Source of the DNA: Rhodanobacteraceae bacterium
GTDB lineage: Bacteria; Acidobacteriota; Terriglobia; Terriglobales; Acidobacteriaceae
Length of the DNA: 44,206 nucleotides
Assembly (NCBI GenBank): GCA_903970285.1
Contig: CAJCHN010000077.1
Coordinates: 1-44,206 of the forward strand
Direction of reading: 5' to 3'
Position numbers and translations under genes: made by a program. How positions within the stretch are numbered: position 1 is the stretch's first letter; each line of letters begins with the position of its first letter. This document shows positions 16,082 to 28,019 of the stretch, piece after piece. The notes under the pieces are model-generated. The model ran no database searches. It was not told where the DNA came from and was given only the letters and a program-made list of their open reading frames with translations.

Positions 16082-17911
16082 GTGCCTCCTATTTTGAATG
16101 CGCAGGGTGTTTCGAAGCGGTTCAGTGCGGTGCCGCTGTTCGACGAAATCTCGTTCGTCGTCTCGGACGGCGACCGCATCGGCCTGATCGGTCCCAACGG
16201 CGCCGGCAAGTCGACGCTGCTCAAGGTGCTCGCCGGAGAAGAAGACCCCGACGCCGGCGACGTCTCCACCCGAAAGCGTGCGCGCATCGGCTATGTGCGC
16301 CAGGAGTCTGCCTTCCCGCCCGGCATGACCGTCCGTGACGTGCTCGAACGCGCCCTCGAAGCCGGCGGCGTGCCGGAAGCGGAGCGCGAAGGCCGTCTGC
16401 GCGAAACCGGCGGACGCGTCGGCTTTCCCGACGTCGCCGCCGAGGCCGCGACCCTCAGCGGAGGATGGCGCAAGCGCCTCGCCATCGCCGAGGCCATGGT
16501 GACCGGGCCCGACGTCCTGCTGCTCGACGAGCCCACCAACCATCTCGACCTCGCCGGCATCGCCTGGCTCGAAGAGACCCTGGCCGCCGCCCCCTTCGCC
16601 TGCGTCCTGGTCAGCCACGACCGCTACTTCCTCGAAAATGTTGCCACCGAGATCGTGGAGTTGAACCGCGTCTATGCCGATGGCCTGCTGCGCGTCAAAG
16701 GTGCCTACACCCGATTCCTGGAAGGCAAAGCCCAATATCTCGAAGCCCAGTCCAAGCTGCAGGATGCGCTCAAGAACCGCGTCAAGATCGAGACTGAGTG
16801 GCTGCGCCGCGGGCCCAAGGCGCGCACCATCAAGTCCAAGGCCCGTATCGATTCCGCCAACGACCTCATCGGCCAGTTGAAGGAGGTGAACCAGCGCACC
16901 CAGACCGCGTCCGCGGGAATCGACTTCTCCGCCACCGAGCGCCAGACCAAACGCCTGGTCGAGTTCGACCACGTCCAGTGCGTCCTGGGCGAAGGCGCGA
17001 CCGCCCGCACCATCCTCGAAGACCTCAGCTTCCTCATCACCAACGGCGTGCGCGTCGGTCTCGTCGGACCCAACGGCAGCGGCAAGACTACCCTGCTGCG
17101 CCTTCTGACCGAAGAGCTTGCGCCCACCCGCGGCGAGATCAAGAAGGCGGCGTTCCTCAAGACCGTGTACTTCTCGCAGACCCGCGAACTGGACGAGCAG
17201 GTCACCTTGCGCCGCGCGCTCGCTCCCGACTCGGACTCGGTCGTCTATCAAGGCAGAGTCGTCCACGTCGCCAGCTACGCGGCCAAGTTCCTGTTCACCA
17301 GCGAGCAGCTCAACCAGCCCGTCGAACGGCTGAGCGGAGGCGAACGCGCCCGCGTCCTGATCGCCAAGCTGATGCTCGAGCCGGCCGACCTGCTGCTGCT
17401 CGATGAGCCCACCAACGATCTCGACATCCAGACGCTCGAGATCCTCGAAGAGAGCCTGTTGGAATACACCGGCGCGCTGGTGCTGGTCACCCACGATCGC
17501 TTTATGCTCGACCGCGTCTCGACCGTCGTGCTTGGCCTGGATGGAAAGGGTGGCGCGGAACGCTTCGGCGACTACTCGCAGTGGGAGCAGTGGGCACGCC
17601 GCCCGGACCCCGGCGCCAGGTCTCTCGGCGTGCCAGATCGGGAAGAGGCGAACGTCGCCCCCACCCTGAACGAAAAAGCCGGAGGCAAGAAGAAGCTCTC
17701 TTATATGGAGGCGCGCGAATACGCTACCATCGAGGCCAAGGTGGAGGCAGCGGAAGACCGCCTGAACGCGGCGCGGGACGTGCTCGATGACCCCAGCGTC
17801 GCGACCAACGCGGAAGCCCTCACCAAGGCGCTCCACGAGATGGAAGTTGCCCAGGCAGAGGCCGACGAACTCTACATGCGCTGGGCGGAGCTGACCGAGA
17901 AGGCCGGCTAG
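16082..17911 (+). CDS. uup: ABC-F family ATPase, Uup-type
   Basis: The 609-residue cytosolic protein has two ABC ATPase domains and no membrane segments. Domain 1 has Walker A GPNGAGKST, signature LSGGW and Walker B/D-loop LLLDEPTNHLD; domain 2 has GPNGSGKTT, LSGGERARV and LLLDEPTNDLD. The interdomain linker (about residues 220-300) is charged and includes RRGPKARTIKSKARID. The C-terminal 70-80 residues form a Lys/Glu-rich coiled coil with KLSYMEAREYATIEAKVEAA, the feature that distinguishes Uup, which binds nucleic acid. ABC-F proteins act on the ribosome, and Uup also affects transposon excision and replication-fork intermediates in E. coli. The start is a GTG; no ribosome-binding sequence precedes it. 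Confidence 0.9.
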   Translation: MPPILNAQGVSKRFSAVPLFDEISFVVSDGDRIGLIGPNGAGKSTLLKVLAGEEDPDAGDVSTRKRARIGYVRQESAFPPGMTVRDVLERALEAGGVPEAEREGRLRETGGRVGFPDVAAEAATLSGGWRKRLAIAEAMVTGPDVLLLDEPTNHLDLAGIAWLEETLAAAPFACVLVSHDRYFLENVATEIVELNRVYADGLLRVKGAYTRFLEGKAQYLEAQSKLQDALKNRVKIETEWLRRGPKARTIKSKARIDSANDLIGQLKEVNQRTQTASAGIDFSATERQTKRLVEFDHVQCVLGEGATARTILEDLSFLITNGVRVGLVGPNGSGKTTLLRLLTEELAPTRGEIKKAAFLKTVYFSQTRELDEQVTLRRALAPDSDSVVYQGRVVHVASYAAKFLFTSEQLNQPVERLSGGERARVLIAKLMLEPADLLLLDEPTNDLDIQTLEILEESLLEYTGALVLVTHDRFMLDRVSTVVLGLDGKGGAERFGDYSQWEQWARRPDPGARSLGVPDREEANVAPTLNEKAGGKKKLSYMEAREYATIEAKVEAAEDRLNAARDVLDDPSVATNAEALTKALHEMEVAQAEADELYMRWAELTEKAG

Positions 17912-17933
17912 CCCATGTCCGCTGAAAGTCCGC

Positions 17934-18227
17934 CTACTTCGCCTTGTTCGGAGTGTGCGGGTGGCTGCCCAGATCGTGGCGCGACTCTTCCGGCATGTCA
18001 ACCTTGAAGTGCTTCGCTGCGGCTTTCAGGTTGGTGAAGGCAAGGGCGCGATCGGCGTCCGGCACGTCCTTCACCTGGTCGAAGCGGGCGATGGCGTTGC
18101 GCACATGCGAGGCATCGGTCATCGGCTCCTTGCGCTGCTTGGGGAAGGCGAATGCGGACTCCGGCAGGTTCTTCTGATTGGCGCGGGCGGAGCTTTCGCC
18201 TTCATGCGGTCTCCAGGTGGCTTTCAT
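17934..18227 (-). CDS. Small conserved protein, DUF6582-like
   Basis: The 97-residue soluble protein has the recognisable pattern of a small conserved family: an N-terminal WRPHEGESSARA, then NLPESAFAFPKQRKEPMTD, HVRNAIARFDQVKDVPDADR and a helical AFTNLKAAAKHFKV. It has been seen encoded near phage or stress genes in various bacteria, but no function is known to me. AGGAG lies eight bases before the ATG. It converges on the ABC-F gene and is divergent from the exported amidohydrolase. Confidence 0.75.
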   Translation of the reverse strand: MKATWRPHEGESSARANQKNLPESAFAFPKQRKEPMTDASHVRNAIARFDQVKDVPDADRALAFTNLKAAAKHFKVDMPEESRHDLGSHPHTPNKAK

Positions 18228-18288
18228 TCTGCATTCTCCTCAGCGATTTGGATGACACCGCGTGCGTAGCCTGTTGCCATCGGTCATT

Positions 18289-18294
18289 TATGCT
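18289..18294 (+). promoter_or_regulatory. Possible -10 element at the amidohydrolase gene
   Basis: TATGCT sits with six bases between it and the ATG at 18301, which would place transcription start at the ATG itself. No Shine-Dalgarno-like sequence lies in the gap. No good -35 element is seen. Confidence 0.25.
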
Positions 18295-18300
18295 TGCCGA

Positions 18301-19614
18301 ATGACAAACAACATGGCGTTCGTGCCTGCCTCGTTGCTGCTGGCTTGTGGGTTCGGATGTACCGCAGCGCTTAGCCAGCAGGAACCGGTGAAGCCCGTCA
18401 CCGTCCTCAAGGCGGCTCGCATGCTCGATGTCGAGTCGGGCCGCGTGGTCTCGCCCGGGCTGGTGGTGGTCACGGGCAACCGCATCACCGCGGTCGGCGG
18501 AGCACCGCCCTCGCCGGCCGCGACCGCGGCCCAGGTGATCGATCTCGGCGACACCACGCTGATGCCCGGCATGATCGACGCCCATGTGCATCTCTTCCTC
18601 CACCCCGGCGCCGAAGACCTGCAGACCGTCGAGGAGAGCGTGCCGCAGCGCACCCTGATTGCGATGGATGCGGCGCGGCTCGACCTGATGGGAGGTTTCA
18701 CCGCCGAGCGCGACATGGGCACGGAAGGCGCCGGTTCGGCAGACACCGCGGTCCGTGAGGCTATCCGCTCCGGCCTGTTTCCCGGGCCCCGCATGCGCAT
18801 GAGCGGCAACGCCATCGACATCCTCGGCGGCCACGAGGACGCGAACCGCTTCAACCCCGCGCAGCACGTCCTCTCGAACGCCGACTACGCCAACTCCGCC
18901 GAGCAGATCGTCGCCGTCATCCGCGAGCAGCGCAAGCAAGGCGCGGACTTCACCAAGGTCTACGAAACCGGCCCCGACACCTTCTACGGTGGAGTCTTCA
19001 AGACGCCGTATCAATACACCGTGGCCGAGCTGCAGGCGGCGGTTGCCGAGGCGGCGCGCTTCGGCGGTGGCCCAGGCCACGGCGTGGCGGTGCATGCCAC
19101 CGGCGAGCCCGGCACCGGCTTTGCCGTCGCGGCCGGCGTGGCTTCGGTCGACCACGCCTACCAGTTGAGCGACGCCACCATGCAGGCGATGAAGCAGAAG
19201 GGAATCTTCGCGGTCCCGACCTTTGCCATCGCGGAGTACTTCGCCGATCACGCCACGTCGCCAGCCGTGGCCGGGCGCGAGCGCGCGGAACTTGCCTACC
19301 ACGCAGCCGAGTTCAAGAAGCAGCTTGCCGCCGGCGTTCCCATGGCCGTCGGCAGCGATGTTGGCCCGTTCCCCCACGGCACCCAGGCGCGTGAGCTGGA
19401 GCTGATGGTGAAGTACGGCATGTCGCCCGCGGAATGCCTGCGCGCCGACCTGCTGAACGGCGCGAAGCTTCTGGGCTGGGACGGCCAGATCGGCGAGTTG
19501 AAACCCGGCTACTATGCCGATGTGATCGCCGTCCAGGGCGACCCGCTGCAGAATATTTCAGCCGTCACGCGCGTCGCCTTCGTCATGAAGGATGGCGTGG
19601 TCTACAAACACTGA
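18301..19614 (+). CDS. Exported metal-dependent amidohydrolase (imidazolonepropionase/prolidase-like)
   Basis: The 437-residue protein starts with a hydrophobic export signal (MAFVPASLLLACGFGCTAAL, region 5-24; the Cys might allow lipidation) and then the amidohydrolase fold. The N-terminal beta sandwich includes ITAVGG. The metal site reads MPGMIDAHVHLFL. Further motifs are TAERDMGTEG, the DFTKVYETG lysine (possible carboxylated bridge), VAVHATG and SVDHAYQL (histidines), and VGSDVGPFPHGT (catalytic Asp), closing with LKPGYYADVIAV. Relatives in the periplasm hydrolyse Xaa-Pro or Xaa-Arg dipeptides or N-acyl amino acids; the substrate is not readable here. ATGs at 18301 and 18313 are both possible starts. 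The membrane-protein gene follows after 31 bases, so the two may be an operon. Confidence 0.85.
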   Translation: MTNNMAFVPASLLLACGFGCTAALSQQEPVKPVTVLKAARMLDVESGRVVSPGLVVVTGNRITAVGGAPPSPAATAAQVIDLGDTTLMPGMIDAHVHLFLHPGAEDLQTVEESVPQRTLIAMDAARLDLMGGFTAERDMGTEGAGSADTAVREAIRSGLFPGPRMRMSGNAIDILGGHEDANRFNPAQHVLSNADYANSAEQIVAVIREQRKQGADFTKVYETGPDTFYGGVFKTPYQYTVAELQAAVAEAARFGGGPGHGVAVHATGEPGTGFAVAAGVASVDHAYQLSDATMQAMKQKGIFAVPTFAIAEYFADHATSPAVAGRERAELAYHAAEFKKQLAAGVPMAVGSDVGPFPHGTQARELELMVKYGMSPAECLRADLLNGAKLLGWDGQIGELKPGYYADVIAVQGDPLQNISAVTRVAFVMKDGVVYKH

Positions 19615-19645
19615 AGCAGGAGATTCGGACCGCAAGGAGAGCACC

Positions 19646-20641
19646 ATGATCGCGCCAAGGAGACACTTCTCCGCCGCGGTGACAATGTTCTTTGTCGCTC
19701 CGCTCGTGGCAGAGTATCTGCTCGGAGATCTGCCGCTCAAGATGCTGCCGGCACTGCTCGTCCTGGCGCCGGCATACGGCGGCGCCGCGCTGCTGATTCG
19801 CGAGACGGCGCGGCGCACGGGCCGTGGCTGGCCCACGATGCTGATCCTCGGTGCGGCGTACACGTTGATCGCTGAAGGCCTGGTGACGCAGTCGCTCTTC
19901 AACCACGACTATCTGAACATGCACATGCACCTGCTTGACCACGCCTATCTTCCGGCTCTGGGCACCGGAGCCTGGTGGACATTGTTCATGTTCAACCTGC
20001 ACACGTTCTGGAGCATGGGCGTCTCGATCGTGCTGGTCGAGGCGCTGTTTCCTGCAGGGGCGGAGACGCCGTGGCTGGGGCTGGCTGGCGACTTCATGGT
20101 CGCTCTCGTGTTCGTGCTGGGTTCAGCCGCAAACTTCCTCATCGAGCTCAAGCAGAACCGGTTCATGGCGTCGCATGCGCAGCTTCTCAGCGCAGGCGCG
20201 CTCAGCGTCCTGTTGATCGTCACCGCATTCCTCCTTCCGGCACAGCCTCTGATCCGGAGAGATTGCCCGCGCATCGCTGGTGGCATTTTGCCGAACCCCT
20301 GGGTCGCCGGAGCCGCTGCCTTGATGCTGGGCCTGGGTGTTCTGTATACACCGCCGGGCTGGGGCTGGGCTGCAGTGGGTGCGTTGCTCGCGCTCGACGC
20401 CGCCTTTCTCGTGCTGGTCACGTTTTCTGCCCGGCAAACCGGATGGAGCGCGCTGCATACCCTCAGCCTGGGAGCCGGCGGAGCGCTGGCTTACGGCCTG
20501 CACGCGTTCACCGCGAAGCCGCTGCTCGGCGGGCTGGTGGGGATGCGCATCAGCAATACGGTGATGCTCGCCGCCGCGGTTTTGCTGATTGGTGTGGGCG
20601 CGAGGCGCGTGATCTCCCATCAGTCGCAGCGCGAGCTTTGA
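19646..20641 (+). CDS. Multi-pass membrane protein of unknown function
   Basis: This is an integral inner-membrane protein of 331 residues with roughly 8-10 hydrophobic segments, which I do not recognise as a named family. Notable features are a conserved-looking loop after TM3-4 (AEGLVTQSLFNHDYLNMHMHLLDHAY), rich in His/Asn/Tyr, and charged RETARRTGRGW on a cytoplasmic loop. It follows the amidohydrolase by 31 bases with AAGGAGAG seven bases or so before the ATG, so co-transcription is likely. Nothing in the sequence indicates a substrate. Confidence 0.75.
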   Translation: MIAPRRHFSAAVTMFFVAPLVAEYLLGDLPLKMLPALLVLAPAYGGAALLIRETARRTGRGWPTMLILGAAYTLIAEGLVTQSLFNHDYLNMHMHLLDHAYLPALGTGAWWTLFMFNLHTFWSMGVSIVLVEALFPAGAETPWLGLAGDFMVALVFVLGSAANFLIELKQNRFMASHAQLLSAGALSVLLIVTAFLLPAQPLIRRDCPRIAGGILPNPWVAGAAALMLGLGVLYTPPGWGWAAVGALLALDAAFLVLVTFSARQTGWSALHTLSLGAGGALAYGLHAFTAKPLLGGLVGMRISNTVMLAAAVLLIGVGARRVISHQSQREL

Positions 20642-21061
20642 CGATTTAGAAGGAGGCCGGCTGTCGCTGACTTGGTAGAACGGTCTACTCGCTGGCTTTG
20701 GGTCGCGCATCTGGATCGTGCATCTGGATCGCAGACTTTGGGTCGCGGAGTGACAGTGTAGGCATTTGCCGCTATAGTAGCGGTCGCTGGGATAGACCGC
20801 GGCTTTCCGGCCGCGAGCTTTTGATGTTCATCATCCCCGGTCGAGCAGGGAATTCGCGAAGTTGTCTTGCCCGAGCGCCGAGCGTCGGCTGCGCCCGCAC
20901 CTGGCGGCCAAACGGTACCTCGTGATTTCGGCCCTTCCACCCAGGCCACAGCAATCCAAACGGTCCACTTCGACGTATCGAATTCGACGCTGTGTCAGCG
21001 TTCCTCCCCAGCTTTCCGACGGGCCCTCTGCCGAGCACATCACCCTCAGGAGCTTTCGCCC
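20642..21061. other. Intergenic region before phosphoesterase gene
   Basis: The 420-bp stretch contains the tandem-repeat block at 20696-20747 and otherwise no convincing gene. The phosphoesterase frame remains open leftward to about 20867, but the extra residues have neither a signal peptide nor family similarity. AGGAG lies about 10 bases before the ATG at 21062. Confidence 0.5.
20696..20747. repeat. Degenerate 13-bp tandem repeat block, about four copies
   Basis: The block consists of variants of GGATCGTGCATCT. The two inner copies share GCATCTGGATCG exactly (20707-20718 and 20720-20731), and the two outer copies share CTTTGGGTCGCG exactly (20696-20707 and 20736-20747), giving an A-B-B-A layout. 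Confidence 0.65.
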
Positions 21062-22291
21062 ATGGCGCTCGATCGCAGCCTTCCCGGCATCCAGAATCTC
21101 AGGCACCTCGTGGTCCTCATGATGGAGAACCGCTCCTTCGACCACATGCTGGGCAGCCTGAAGGCGAAGAACGACGCCATCGACGGACTTACCGGGAAGG
21201 AATCGAATCCCGACACCACCGGCGCCGTTGTCACGGTGCAGCCGCTGGCCGAGTACCAGAGCCAGCTCGATCCGGACCCCAACCATCACTTCGCCGCGGT
21301 CAACCTGCAGATCTTCAACGATCCCCAGAAAGGGCCGCCGCTGCCGCCCACCATGCAGGGCTTCGTCAAGAGCTACTTCAATCAGCAGCAGAACACCAGG
21401 CACTCGGCGGACATCCTCTACTACTTCACCGCCGACAAGCTTCCCGTGCTCACCACGCTGGCAACGGAGTTCGCCGTCTTCAACCGCTGGTTCGCCTCCA
21501 TCCCCGGCCCCACCATCTGCAACCGAGCCTTCGCGCACTACGGCACCTCGTTCGGCCAGGTGAGCATGGACGTCTTCTACGAGGGCAAGCAGTACAAGGC
21601 TATCTATGACCGCATGCTCGCCGCGCAGCACACCTGCAAGCTCTTCTACTATGACGAGGCCAGCTCCACCATGGAGGTTGTCAATCTGCTGCAGAACGAG
21701 CCCGCCGTCTTCGGAACCTTCGAGGACTTCCTGACCGCCTGCAAGAAAGACGCGCTCCCTGACTACTGCTTCATCGAGCCCAACTACACCGACCACGACT
21801 CACCCGACGGTGATGGCGAGGTGATCGCGTGCGATCAGCATCCCGACCACGACGTTCGCGCCGGCGAGCAGTTCATCGCTACCGTCTACAACGCTATCCG
21901 CCAGAATCCGAAGCTCTGGCCCAACACCGCGCTGCTCATCGTCTACGACGAGCACGGCGGCATTTACGATCACGTGCCCCCGCCCGCCTGCATGCCCGAC
22001 GGCTTTGTCGCTCAGCCTTCGGAGACCGGCACGCTCGATCCTTTCCACTTCGACCGGCTCGGGGTGCGTGTGCCCGCCGTGCTGGTGTCGCCCTGGGTCG
22101 CCCGCGGCACGGTCATCAACGACACCTTCGAGCACGCCTGCATCCCGGCCACGGTCACCGACTTCTTCCTCGGAGACTACCCCAATCGTTCTCCGCGCGA
22201 GGCTGCCGCCAACACGTTCCTGGGCCATCTCACGCTGCCGGCCATTCGCCCCGAGGATGACTGTCCCAGCTTCGCCATCCAGTCCAGCTGA
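21062..22291 (+). CDS. Phosphoesterase of the phospholipase C / AcpA acid phosphatase family
   Basis: The 409-residue protein carries the family landmarks: an N-terminal HLVVLMMENRSFDHMLG with the metal/nucleophile region, PTICNRAFAHYGTS in the middle, FIEPNYTDHDS, and LLIVYDEHGGIYDHVPPP, the metal-binding DEHGG-x-x-DH motif, followed by RLGVRVPAVLVSPWV. Relatives hydrolyse phospholipids (PlcC/PlcH) or act as acid phosphatases, usually after Tat export. Here no signal peptide is seen from the ATG at 21062 (AGGAG upstream) nor in the upstream extension, so the protein looks cytosolic or exported in another way. It is followed by two genes with short spacing or overlap, a small Ala-rich protein and an outer-membrane barrel protein, which probably form its operon. 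Confidence 0.88.
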   Translation: MALDRSLPGIQNLRHLVVLMMENRSFDHMLGSLKAKNDAIDGLTGKESNPDTTGAVVTVQPLAEYQSQLDPDPNHHFAAVNLQIFNDPQKGPPLPPTMQGFVKSYFNQQQNTRHSADILYYFTADKLPVLTTLATEFAVFNRWFASIPGPTICNRAFAHYGTSFGQVSMDVFYEGKQYKAIYDRMLAAQHTCKLFYYDEASSTMEVVNLLQNEPAVFGTFEDFLTACKKDALPDYCFIEPNYTDHDSPDGDGEVIACDQHPDHDVRAGEQFIATVYNAIRQNPKLWPNTALLIVYDEHGGIYDHVPPPACMPDGFVAQPSETGTLDPFHFDRLGVRVPAVLVSPWVARGTVINDTFEHACIPATVTDFFLGDYPNRSPREAAANTFLGHLTLPAIRPEDDCPSFAIQSS

Positions 22292-22321
22292 GGGCCCTAT
22301 TTCGTAAACCGGAGGCCCACC

Positions 22322-22687
22322 TTGGAACCCATCGTCGTCCCCGCACCGCCAAAATCCGCCTTCAACAAGCAGCGCCGCATCTCCGACCTCCTGCTCGGCC
22401 AACTCCGCCATTTCCAGCACGTGGAAGAGAAGAACGGCATCCACATCGACCCGGCCCTGGCACGCGACATCCATACCGAGGCAGGTGCCGCACGCTACAT
22501 CGCCGAGATCACCCGTGCCATCCGCGCGCAGTCGCCCGCGGCTCAGCCGTCCGGCATCGCGCTGGTGCCGGGCCGGGCAGCGACGCCGCCCGAAGCTCAC
22601 GGCCTCAGCATCGCCGCCGCCGCAGCATCTCACGCCGCCGCCCCCACCAGTGCACCCGATCCAGCACCAGCCAGGGAAAAGCCGTGA
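22322..22687 (+). CDS. Small unrecognised Ala/Pro-rich protein
   Basis: This is a 121-residue protein of no family known to me. Residues 10-70 look helical and charged (KQRRISDLLLGQLRHFQHVE, then DPALARDIHTEAGAARYIAE), while the last 45 residues are low-complexity Ala/Pro. There is no signal peptide or membrane segment. The start is a TTG with GGAGG seven bases upstream, which decides it; no ATG lies nearby in frame. It is 30 bases after the phosphoesterase and its stop overlaps the GTG start of the barrel gene (GTGA), so the three genes are probably co-translated. A role as adaptor or chaperone of its neighbours is only a guess. Confidence 0.6.
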   Translation: MEPIVVPAPPKSAFNKQRRISDLLLGQLRHFQHVEEKNGIHIDPALARDIHTEAGAARYIAEITRAIRAQSPAAQPSGIALVPGRAATPPEAHGLSIAAAAASHAAAPTSAPDPAPAREKP

Positions 22688-24126
22688 GCGCCCGCAGCCT
22701 GTTGCTTGCGCTGCTGCTCTGCGCGGTCCCACCGGTCTGGTCCCAAACCGCGCCGGCCGGCGGCGGCAACGAGTCCCGCCTCCACTCAGACTTCCGGCGC
22801 GAATGGCTCGAGCTCCACCCCTGCCGGGAAGAGGTGGTCAAGCCCTGCAACTCGTTCAGCTTCTCCAACCTGGCGGGCGACGCCCAGACCCTGGTCACCG
22901 GACAGCCGCTGCACGTCGCGCTCGGCAGCCTCGCGCCGCAGAACGGCTTCGCCGCCGGCCTCGCCTTTGTCGAACACAAGGACTTCGCCGATGAGTGGCG
23001 CGTCACCTTCAACACCGACGCCGTCGCCACCGGCAACCGCTCCTGGCGCGCCGGAGCCTACCTCAAAGCCTTTCGCCTCGGTGGCGGCAATATCGTCGTC
23101 GTCAACGGCCCAGGCAAGCCGCAGCCGCCCTTCTTCCATGTCGCCCCGCTCTTCAACCTCTATGCGGAGACCACGTCGCTCAATAGCATCGACTACCACG
23201 GCCTCGGCCCCGATACCATCCCCGCCGCACAGACCGCCTTCGGGTTGACGGAGACCATCGCCGGCGGCGGAGCCATCGTTCCCCTTGGCCGCGCCGGAGT
23301 CTCGCTGTTCGCCGAGTTCAACGGCAGAATCCCCCAGCTCCGCCCCGACACCGTCGAGACTGTCCCGACCATCGCCAGCCTGTACACCGAGGCCACCGCC
23401 CCCGGACTGACCAGCCAGCCGGCGTTCCTCCAGCCCGGGATCGGTGTGCGGCTTCAGCCCACGCTGTTCGCGGAGCATCTGCGGCTGCACTACCTCGCCC
23501 AGTTCCAGGAGTTTGCCGCGCCCAGCAACTCCGGCTACAGCTTCCGGCGCTGGACCACCGATCTCGGCCACGAGTTTCCCCTGGACAAAAAGGTGCACCT
23601 CACTGCCGCCGACGCCCAGAACGGACCCGATTCCTGCACCCCCAACCCGGAGATTCACTGCCCATCGCCCACCCACGTCTCGAACGCCATCAATCATGAA
23701 GGTTCCATCGACGTCCGCCTGCTGCTGACCGGCTCGGCCGCCGATGCGCACAGCGTCGTGCCGTTTTATCTCGATCCCACCATCGGCGGCTCCGACCTCA
23801 ATGGGCAACCACTCCTGCCCAGCTACCCGGATTACCGCTTCCGCGCGCCGAACCTCGTGCTGCTCAGCGAAACCATTGAACACGCCATACCCAAAGTTCC
23901 GCTCGGCATCTACTTCTCCGCAGATCAGGCCAAGGTGGCCCTGCGCCGCGACGATATCGACTTCAGCAATCTCCGGGAAAGCTACACCGTCGGCCTCACC
24001 GTCCATGCCGGGGGTTTACCGGCCGTCTACCTGCTCTTCGCCTGGGGCGGAAATGAAGGCCATCACAGCACCTTCAGCGTCAGCAACGTGCTGCTCGGCG
24101 CCTCGCCGCGGCCGTCGCTCTTCTAG
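22684..24126 (+). CDS. Predicted outer-membrane beta-barrel protein (surface-antigen-like)
   Basis: The 480-residue protein begins with a clear signal peptide (SLLLALLLCAVPPVWSQ, cleavage after WSQ or nearby) and ends in SVSNVLLGASPRPSLF, with terminal Phe as in many barrels. The body alternates polar and apolar residues in amphipathic strands (for example GIGVRLQPTLFAEHLRLHYL and VPLGIYFSADQAKVALRR). Cysteines occur in pairs near the N-terminus (PCREEVVKPCNS) and in SCTPNPEIHC, suggesting periplasmic disulfides. No specific family is recognised. It starts with GTG overlapping the previous stop. With the phosphoesterase upstream it may form an envelope-associated module. It converges on metH with a 13-base gap. 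Confidence 0.6.
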   Translation: MSARSLLLALLLCAVPPVWSQTAPAGGGNESRLHSDFRREWLELHPCREEVVKPCNSFSFSNLAGDAQTLVTGQPLHVALGSLAPQNGFAAGLAFVEHKDFADEWRVTFNTDAVATGNRSWRAGAYLKAFRLGGGNIVVVNGPGKPQPPFFHVAPLFNLYAETTSLNSIDYHGLGPDTIPAAQTAFGLTETIAGGGAIVPLGRAGVSLFAEFNGRIPQLRPDTVETVPTIASLYTEATAPGLTSQPAFLQPGIGVRLQPTLFAEHLRLHYLAQFQEFAAPSNSGYSFRRWTTDLGHEFPLDKKVHLTAADAQNGPDSCTPNPEIHCPSPTHVSNAINHEGSIDVRLLLTGSAADAHSVVPFYLDPTIGGSDLNGQPLLPSYPDYRFRAPNLVLLSETIEHAIPKVPLGIYFSADQAKVALRRDDIDFSNLRESYTVGLTVHAGGLPAVYLLFAWGGNEGHHSTFSVSNVLLGASPRPSLF

Positions 24127-24139
24127 CCAGGTCAGCCAT

Positions 24140-26898
<2,759 letters not shown>

Positions 26899-26902
<4 letters not shown>

Positions 26903-27999
26903 GCTGCGACCTCGACTCGGCCCAGCACCCGCGGCGCAACCCCTTCAAGCGCCCGCGCAATGGCCGCGATGTGCTCCGGCGTATTACCGCAGCATCCCCC
27001 GGCAATGTTGATCAGCCCATCCTCCGCAAATCTGCCGAGAAAGCGCGCCATGTCCTCCGGTCCCAGGTCGAACCCGGTCTCCGACAGCGGATTCGGCAGC
27101 CCCGCGTTCGGATAGCACGAGATCGCGACGTCCGCCTTCTCCGCCAGCTCGCTCAAGAAGGGATACATCAGGTCGGGCCCCAGCGAGCAATTCAGACCGA
27201 CCGACAGCGGCTTCACATGCTTCACCGCATTCCAGAAGGCCTCGGTCGTCTGGGCCGAGATCAGCGTTTCGCCCCCGCGTCCAACGGCCGCCGAAATCAT
27301 CACCGGCAGCTCTTTGCCGTCTTCGTCGAACACCTCGCGAATTGCCACCAGCGCCGCCTTCGCGTTCAGCGAGTCGAAGATCGTCTCCACCAGCAGCAGG
27401 TCGCTGCCCCCGGCCATCAACCCCCGCACCTGCTCCCTGTACGCCGTCTTTACCTGGTCGAAGGTCACCACGCGGAAGCCCGGATCGTCGGCATCGGGCG
27501 AGTTCGAAAGCGACACCGTCAGCGGCCCGATCGCACCCGCCACGAACCGCTGCCGTCCCGTCGCGCTGCCCACGCGGTCCGCCCACTCCCGGCACTGCCG
27601 CGCCGACTGCTCATTGATCTCCCACGCCAGCGCGCTCAGCGCCGGGTCGTCGAGAATCTTCTGGTAGAACTCCGGATCCTTGCGTCCGCCATGCTCCCGC
27701 GGATCGTCCACAAAAAACTCGCTCTGTGTAATGCTGGTCGCGCCAAAGGTATTCGTCTCGATCAGGTCCGCGCCCGCCTCCAGAAAGCGGCGATGAATAT
27801 CGCCGATCATCGCCGGCTGGGTCAGCGAGAACAGGTCCCCGTTGTTCAGCAGATCCTTCTTCGCACCCTTGAATCGTTCACCGCGAATGTCCGCCTCGGT
27901 CATGCCGTAGGTGCGGATCGTCGTGCCCATCGCGCCATCGATGATGGCGATGCGCTGTTCCAGAACCGTTTCAAGCGGATGGATGGGGGCCTTTGTCAT
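26899..27999 (-). CDS. Methionine synthase, homocysteine-binding domain (split MetH, N-terminal gene)
   Basis: The 366 residues form one homocysteine S-methyltransferase TIM barrel. It has [19 protein letters not shown] at the start, the [12 protein letters not shown] loop, and the three zinc-ligand cysteines: C271 in VGLNCSLGP and C336-C337 in [11 protein letters not shown]. Known function: zinc-bound homocysteine thiolate attacks methylcobalamin. Here the domain is its own protein and ends just after the barrel (GRVEVAA), with its TGA overlapping the ATG of the next gene, which encodes the rest of MetH. AGGAG precedes the ATG very closely. The leader between 28000 and about 28120 contains a 15-bp tandem repeat; no SAM, SAH or cobalamin riboswitch could be recognised. 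Confidence 0.93.
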
Positions 28000-28019
28000 G
28001 TCTCCTGCTCGTTTCTACG

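Noticed and set aside
16070-18001. A 643-codon open frame antisense to the ABC-F gene
   Set aside because: A GC-rich codon-bias shadow; the sense strand encodes two complete ATPase domains. Similar long shadows antisense to the receptor (13356-14699) and to metH (24788-26854) were dropped for the same reason.
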